From positions 63,063-127,062 of the forward strand of contig MNTL01000005.1 of the NCBI GenBank assembly GCA_001916965.1: DNA of 64,000 bases, read 5' to 3'. Made by a program: the position numbers and the translations under genes. Positions 59,360 to 64,000 of the stretch are shown piece after piece. This stretch comes from Roseburia sp. CAG:10041_57. GTDB lineage: Bacteria > Bacillota > Clostridia > Lachnospirales > Lachnospiraceae. Every line of letters begins with the position of its first letter. Position 1 is the first letter of the stretch. The notes beneath the pieces are model-generated. The model saw only the letters and a program-made list of their open reading frames with translations. It did not search any database and was not told the origin of the DNA.

Positions 59360-61264
59360 ATGAGTATAGAGAAATATGATTATGAGATAGTGAATGGAAG
59401 GAAGATAAGGGTAAGACCCAGGGAGACGGTTTCAGAAATAGATGTAAATGGATATTTCAGAAGACAGCCCAATCATTTTACAACACCTTTTGGTGATGGA
59501 GAGAATGACCTGAAGGCGGAGGGCAATCAGAGATATCGTCTGATATGGGCGAAATTGTGTCATTGGTCTAATCGTGCGTCTATCGTAAGAGAACTGGAAG
59601 GACTCGAAGACCAGATATCCGTAAATATGGTCAGTCAGGCTCATCATGAGAAGAATCTCGGATGGGAATATGTATATAATGAGAACAATGTAGACCCTGT
59701 ATTGGGAGATCAGTTCCTTTCAGAAGCCTATTATCGTGCAGACGAGGACTATCAGGGAAGAACCACTGTACCAGCATTGATCGACACGAAAACAGGCAAA
59801 GTTGTAAACAACGATTATAACTGGCTTACCAACTATCTGGAAGTCAATTTCAGACCATGGCATAAGAAAGGTGCTCCAGAGTTGTACCCAGTGGAGCTGA
59901 GAGATGAAATCGACAAGATGAACCTGTGGTTATTTGATAATATCAATAATGCAGTATACAGAAGCTCCTTTTCCAAAAGTAATGAGGGACATTTAGATGG
60001 TGTGAATACCTTCTATGCAGCAATGGACAGACTGGAGAAAAGACTGGAAACAAGAAGATTCCTGTTTGGTGATTATGTGACAGATTCTGATATCAGACTG
60101 TATGTAACGCTTGCCAGACTGGATATTCGCTATACATTTCAGTTAGGAGAGACGAAGCATCCGCTCTATACCTATAAGAATTTGTGGGGATATGCAAGAG
60201 AACTGTGGGAGATACCTGCATTTAAGAATAATACATTCTTTGCAGATTTCGCAGTACCTCCTGTTAATGTAGAAGGAAGTGCACAGAGATCTTTCAATTA
60301 CCGATTCCTGAAACAGATTGATTTTGCAAAATACTGGGGAGAATCCGTAGACCGTTCTTCTTTATCCAAAGATCCTGCTAATAAATTAAAGGCGGAAACA
60401 GATGCAGGAACAGCAAGAAGTGACACAGATGTCATAAATAATCAGGAAGATGCAATAATCTATGAAAAGATTCATGCGATTCCAAGTACAGAGATCGCAA
60501 AGTATACCGAGGAAGAACTACCGACCAGAAAAGATCCGTCCAAGTTACCAACTCTTGCAGATACCAGAGAAGAGGACTATCAGGCAATTATCGAAGAGAT
60601 TGGTAATCTGCCCGATGGACCAGACCTGTCTCCAGTGGCAAATAAAAAGCAGGCAGCAGAGGTATCAGATTTCGTTAAGGCAAATATTACAGATGCGGTC
60701 AGTGAAATGCTCAATGCTGTAGATTTGGAGAAATATATTGAAAGTGCGCACAGATTCTATGGAACACTAGAACAATTAGAAGCAGATTTAAGTGAAAGCA
60801 GATTCCTTGCAGGAGATTTTGTGACCCAGGCAGATGTAGCACTCTATGTTTCACTGGTAAGATTCGACATCTTATATTCCAGATATTTTGAACCGGTAAA
60901 ATACAGAATACAGGATTTGAAGAATGTCTCCGAGTATCTGAAAGATTTGTATCAGATCCCGGCTTTTGCACACAATACTGATTTTAATGCGATCATAAAG
61001 CAGGGACAGGCAGATCTGGAACAGAAATTGTTCCGCCCAAGCACCCACTACGACAGAGTAATTCCTGAAATCGACTTGGATGCACAGTGGAAGGTTCCAA
61101 CAGAGAGAGCATATCTGTCCGAAGATCCGACTCATCCTATCTGCCTGAGTAACAATCGCAGATTTGATCTGGACCCTACCTGGTATGAACTGGGAGCAGA
61201 ATCACTTACCAAAGTGGAAGAAGCACCACAATGCGGCTGCGCATGCTCATTGGGTTCAAAATAA
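59360..61264 (+). CDS. Fused GST-like protein: GS-HQR-type unit plus extra GST C-domain and Cys tail
   Basis: 634 residues. Residues 1-340 repeat the fold of the first operon gene, with catalytic-type C67 in AKLCHWSNRASIVREL, TTVPALIDTKTGKVVNNDYN and FLFGDYVTDSDIRLYVTLAR. After a Ser/Asp/Glu-rich linker, a second GST C-terminal-like domain follows (FLAGDFVTQADVALYVSLVR) without its own thioredoxin domain. The protein ends APQCGCACSLGSK (C625, C627, C629), a possible metal or thiol site. This architecture is about 1.6 times the size of classic enzymes. GGGAG precedes the start. Confidence 0.8.
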   Translation: MSIEKYDYEIVNGRKIRVRPRETVSEIDVNGYFRRQPNHFTTPFGDGENDLKAEGNQRYRLIWAKLCHWSNRASIVRELEGLEDQISVNMVSQAHHEKNLGWEYVYNENNVDPVLGDQFLSEAYYRADEDYQGRTTVPALIDTKTGKVVNNDYNWLTNYLEVNFRPWHKKGAPELYPVELRDEIDKMNLWLFDNINNAVYRSSFSKSNEGHLDGVNTFYAAMDRLEKRLETRRFLFGDYVTDSDIRLYVTLARLDIRYTFQLGETKHPLYTYKNLWGYARELWEIPAFKNNTFFADFAVPPVNVEGSAQRSFNYRFLKQIDFAKYWGESVDRSSLSKDPANKLKAETDAGTARSDTDVINNQEDAIIYEKIHAIPSTEIAKYTEEELPTRKDPSKLPTLADTREEDYQAIIEEIGNLPDGPDLSPVANKKQAAEVSDFVKANITDAVSEMLNAVDLEKYIESAHRFYGTLEQLEADLSESRFLAGDFVTQADVALYVSLVRFDILYSRYFEPVKYRIQDLKNVSEYLKDLYQIPAFAHNTDFNAIIKQGQADLEQKLFRPSTHYDRVIPEIDLDAQWKVPTERAYLSEDPTHPICLSNNRRFDLDPTWYELGAESLTKVEEAPQCGCACSLGSK

Positions 61265-61283
61265 TGTGAGAGGCTTGAATATT

Positions 61284-62397
61284 ATGGTAGAAATAGAGAA
61301 AATAAAAGACAACTTTGCAAAACTGGCAGCCATAGATTCTCCTTCTTTGAAGGAACGAAGCATGGCAGACTACATCATTGCCCTTTTTCAAAGAAATCGG
61401 TGTGGAGCTGACAGAAGATGACAGTGCAGCAACAACTGGCTCCACAGCAGGCAATTTGCATGGGTATGTAAAGGGTAATGGAATGGAACCAATTCTTCTG
61501 GCAGCGCACATGGATACTGTGATGCCGGCATATGGGAAAAAGGCAGTATTCCATGAAAATGGTGATGTGACCAGCGATGGTACGACTGTTCTCGGAGCCG
61601 ATGACCTTTCTGGTGTTGTAGAGATCTACGAGCTGATAAAATATCTGAACCAAAATGCAGTAGAACATAGAGATATCGAATTACTTTTCACAACAGGAGA
61701 AGAACTGTATTGTGTAGGAGCAAAAGCATATCAATATGACCAGATAGTTTCTAAGGAGGCATTGGTATTGGATTTAAGTGGTGAAATCGGAACTGCAGCT
61801 TATGCAGCGCCTACCATATTGTCATTTCAGGCTAATGTACAGGGCAAGGCATCCCATGCAGGATTTAACCCTGAGGCAGGTATTCACTCCATCAAGGCAG
61901 CCTGTGAAGCGATAGCCACATTACCACAGGGTCATATAGATAAGGAAACAACCGCCAATATCGGACTGATCAACGGTGGCGAAGGTATCAATATCGTGCC
62001 ATCATCCTGTAACATCCGAGGTGAGATCAGAAGCTTGAATCATGAAAAAGCACTCGCCACAGCACAGCAATATCGTGACACTTTCCAAAACAGTGCTGAA
62101 AAATATGGCGCAACCTTGGACTGGACACAGCAGATTGACATACAGGCATACGAAACATCAACAGAAGAATCCATCATAAGCCGATATGTAGCAGCCTGCG
62201 GACTGTGTGACGTAGAACCAAAACTCATCAAGACCTTCGGTGGAAGCGACAATAACGTATTCAGCCAACATGGAATCAAAGGCTTAGTCATTGCAAATTC
62301 CATGAATAATGTACATTCCTGCAAAGAATATGCGAATGTGTACGAAATGCAGAAAGTGGTAGAAGTACTGAGAGTGCTGGTTATGGAAATTGAATAA
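61284..62397 (+). pseudogene. M20/PepT-like metallopeptidase, frameshifted at a T5 tract
   Basis: ATG 61284 begins MVEIEKIKDNFAKLAAIDSP, but the frame ends at 61421. The rest, from VELTEDDSAATTGSTAGNLH on, continues in another frame to 62397. Removing one T from the T5 run at 61384-61388 joins both parts into a standard protein of about 370 residues. Metal-site motifs are intact downstream: LLAAHMDTV, GADDLSGVVE, TTGEELY, and the end GGSDNNVFSQHG. The family acts on small peptides or N-acyl groups. It could be a sequencing error, a recent loss, or slippage-controlled. Confidence 0.8.
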
Positions 62398-62412
62398 AGA
62401 ATGAATGTAGGG

Positions 62413-62442
62413 AAACGCTCTGAGTAGATCAGAGCGTTTTTG
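62413..62442 (+). terminator. Terminator of the thiol operon
   Basis: 11-bp stem 62413-62423 / 62429-62439 with a 5-nt loop, ending in TTTTT. Confidence 0.9.
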
Positions 62443-62561
62443 CGTAAGTAATTGTTTGCACTCAACGAATTAAATGTTGTATATTTATGCATTTTCTAAT
62501 AAAATAAGCACGTATTTAATACATTTGCATAATAAAGTACAAAAGCAGGAGAGGAATCATT

Positions 62562-62862
62562 ATGAGTTTATCAACAGCAGTTATTTATTAATGGGATTGC
62601 CTGGACTTGCATATCTGACCGGATTATGTGATGTAGGCTGGACAGAAATGCCAGAAGTCTTCCAGGATATTTATCCTTGATTAATACACATAATGTTGAG
62701 ACAGGAAATGCACAGAATTATGGTTTCCTTACTATGAAAATGTTTTACTATCGTGGACTGAAAGAATGGAACAAAGAGAAAGGGTACCTGATGGATACTT
62801 GTTTGATGGCGCAAGATAGATACAAAACGTACCTGGATTATTTTAGAATCGCATATTAAAGA
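62562..62862 (+). pseudogene. Fragmented, unrecognised coding remnant
   Basis: AGGAGAGG followed by ATG 62562 gives only nine codons before a stop. Two other frames hold short protein-like stretches: MGLPGLAYLTGLCDVGWTEM, then after a frame change NTHNVETGNAQNYGFLTMKM and a Tyr/Lys-rich end at 62857. This suggests a decayed gene with at least two frameshifts. The family is not recognised. Bases 62443-62561 and 62863-63005 show no further feature. Confidence 0.4.
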
Positions 62863-63005
62863 AGACAAATTAAAAGCAAGAGACGGTGGGAAAGCAGTAG
62901 CTATCCGTTGAGAATATTCAAAAAGATTTGTTTTATGACATTTAAAAATGAGTATGATGAAAAGATTTTAAAAGACGAAAAAATTAGAAGCTATTAGTTG
63001 TATAA

Positions 63006-63083
63006 TTGAAAGATGAAAAACAGGGAATGTTCAGGGATGCAGATCATGTGATTTCAGATATGAGGTCAAAGTATGGACTATAA
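63006..63083 (+). pseudogene. Antitoxin C-terminal remnant
   Basis: The frame reads LKDEKQGMFRDADHVISDMR followed by SKYGL and a stop at 63083, matching the C-terminus of small antitoxins of RelE/ParE modules. A TAA precedes it and no N-terminal part is present. It overlaps the dead toxin start by 11 nt, as in a normal TA pair. Confidence 0.6.
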
Positions 63084-63351
63084 GATTGTTTTGATGAGTG
63101 ATGCAGAGGAGGATCTTGATAGATTTATCACATATCTTTTGTTTGAAAAGAAAAGTGAGTAAGCTGCAAGAAATTTATTAAATGACTTTGAAGCAACAAA
63201 AACAAGTTTGGCAAATGTTGCTGATAGCCTGAAACTTTGTGATAATCCAAAATTAAGAGCATTAGGATATCGAAGAATTAATTTTTTATCACATCGATAT
63301 TTTATGCTTTATCGTATTGAAAGGGTTCGACTTTTCTGCTACACTTGGTGA
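63073..63351 (+). pseudogene. RelE/ParE toxin pseudogene
   Basis: ATG 63073 gives MDYKIVLMSDAEEDLDRFIT, then a TAA at 63160-63162 where relatives have a Gln codon (SEQAARNLL), then NDFEATKTSLANVADSL and YRRINFLSHRYFMLYRIE, the RelE/ParE core. The end is frameshifted. The module is inactive and distinct from the intact pair at 38.2-38.7 kb. Confidence 0.75.
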
Positions 63352-63467
63352 TGATTTCAAAATTGCAAAAGACAAAGAGACACAAAAAGAGTGTGTTGAA
63401 ATCAAGTTGCAGGGTATTTAGTTGCGGCTTAGGAACAGATACTTTTGAATACACACTAAAAACAATT

Positions 63468-63503
63468 AAAAAAGCAATCGTAAAAAAATACGATTGTTTT
63501 TTT
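63468..63503 (+). terminator. Terminator before the AlbA-type gene
   Basis: GCAATCGTA (63474-63482) pairs with TACGATTGT (63489-63497), flanked by an A run and a T run. Confidence 0.8.
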
Positions 63504-63555
63504 GTGCGTTTCTGCATATAATATATTCAATAAGACAGAAATGGAGGCGATTGAT

Positions 63556-64000
63556 ATGCGCGAAACAAGAACATTAGAGTTCAAGGAAACGATTACCAAC
63601 ACTTTTTTAAAAACAGTCAGTGCCTTTTCAAATTATGATGGCGGAATCATCCTTTTTGGAGTGGATGATGATGGAAATATAAAAGGTTTGCCGGATGTAA
63701 AACAAGCCTGCTTGGATATTGAAAATAAAATCAATGACAGCATTACACCGCAGCCGGATTATACGCTTGAGGTACAGAATAATGACCAGACGATAAAACT
63801 TACTGTGAAAAGCGGATTACAGAAGCCGTATCTATATAAATCGAAAGCATACAAACGGAATGATACAGCAACGATAGAGGTAGATACACTGGAGTTTTCA
63901 AGGCTCGTATTGGATGGAAAAAATATTCGATTTGAAGAATTGCCTTGCAAAGATCAGGAGCTGTCCTTTGAAATTTTGCATCGTAAGCTGAAAGAAATTG
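63556..64000 (+). CDS. AlbA_2/Schlafen-type ATP-binding protein, 5' part
   Basis: Open frame from ATG 63556 (GGAGG at 63543-63547) to the right edge, 148 codons seen. MRETRTLEFKETITNTFLKT and FSNYDGGIILFGVDDDGNIK are typical of the AlbA_2 (Schlafen-like) domain at the start of proteins annotated as ATP-binding or putative transcriptional regulators, usually followed by an HATPase_c_4 region outside this window. The role in most genomes is unknown. Confidence 0.8.
   Translation, partial: MRETRTLEFKETITNTFLKTVSAFSNYDGGIILFGVDDDGNIKGLPDVKQACLDIENKINDSITPQPDYTLEVQNNDQTIKLTVKSGLQKPYLYKSKAYKRNDTATIEVDTLEFSRLVLDGKNIRFEELPCKDQELSFEILHRKLKEI

Noticed and set aside
62474..62680. 68-codon ORF starting at 62474 as a real gene
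   Set aside because: No ribosome binding site at its start. The protein-like part begins only in the middle and is broken downstream, so it is treated as part of a decayed gene.
1..64000. tRNA or rRNA genes
   Set aside because: No T-loop consensus with matching acceptor stem and no rRNA-like conserved blocks were noticed on either strand.
1..64000. Insertion sequences, integrases or complete prophage
   Set aside because: No transposase or integrase motif was found; accessory regions are marked only by repeats, toxin-antitoxin genes and remnants.

Overview
The window reads as chromosomal DNA of an anaerobic, gut-type member of Clostridia, most likely family Lachnospiraceae. Supporting signs are moderate AT content, GGAGG-type ribosome binding sites, a six-gene Rnf complex, T-box leaders, a cytoplasmic GH29 fucosidase, stand-alone CmpB-type membrane proteins and sporulation or cell-wall hydrolases (SpoIID-like, SleB-like). 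I cannot fix the genus from sequence alone.

Layout. 1-7.2 kb: end of a pyruvate/oxaloacetate carboxyltransferase subunit, then a close-packed + strand run (TetR, RpiR, HI0933-type flavoprotein, cmk, ispH, rpsA) and an orphan cheR. 7.2-9.6 kb: an RNase H-fold nuclease (- strand) and a DUF1016/YhcG-type nuclease. 9.8-14.9 kb: rnfCDGEAB. 14.9-24 kb: fucosidase, membrane-anchored GH25, a degenerate HNH/AP2-like protein, SleB-like hydrolase, thrC, a small membrane protein, deoC and an aminopeptidase P-like enzyme. 24-29 kb: two-component system and two small membrane proteins. 29-33.2 kb: a T-box leader with a UGG (Trp) specifier, a trpXYZ-type ABC importer and a RelA/SpoT-domain protein. 33.3-42.1 kb: probable 6S RNA, decayed genes, a WYL regulator, a DinB-like protein, a small AT-rich island (unknown gene, XRE-ImmA/IrrE, toxin-antitoxin) bracketed by a duplicated spoIID 5' end, intact spoIID-like gene and an AAA/PD-(D/E)XK protein. 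42.1-48.7 kb: Phe T-box, pheS, a tandem 119-bp repeat, pheT, M18 aminopeptidase, queA. 48.7-55 kb: PilZ protein, CmpB-type membrane protein (- strand), two long intergenic hairpins, MATE exporter, NUDIX, GH13 glucosidase. 55-62.4 kb: one seven-gene operon. 62.4-64 kb: decayed genes, a dead toxin-antitoxin pair and the start of an AlbA/Schlafen-type ATP-binding protein.

The most unusual unit is the 55-62.4 kb operon. It has one good promoter, a palindrome just downstream of it, and one terminator. Two divergent glutathionyl-hydroquinone-reductase-like proteins (one with an extra GST C-terminal domain and a Cys-rich tail) flank a cystine-type amino-acid ABC importer and a GNAT acetyltransferase, and the operon ends in an M20 peptidase frameshifted at a T5 tract. 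The importer + GNAT + M20 set resembles the S-alkylcysteine salvage operons of Bacillus, with the oxygen-dependent monooxygenases apparently replaced by thiol-transferase-fold proteins. This points to an anaerobic thiol-conjugate salvage or detoxification pathway; that is inference.

Other points: two T-box leaders whose discriminator-pairing bases fit their tRNAs (UGGC for Trp, UGGU for Phe), and several families of long intergenic hairpins with shared cores.
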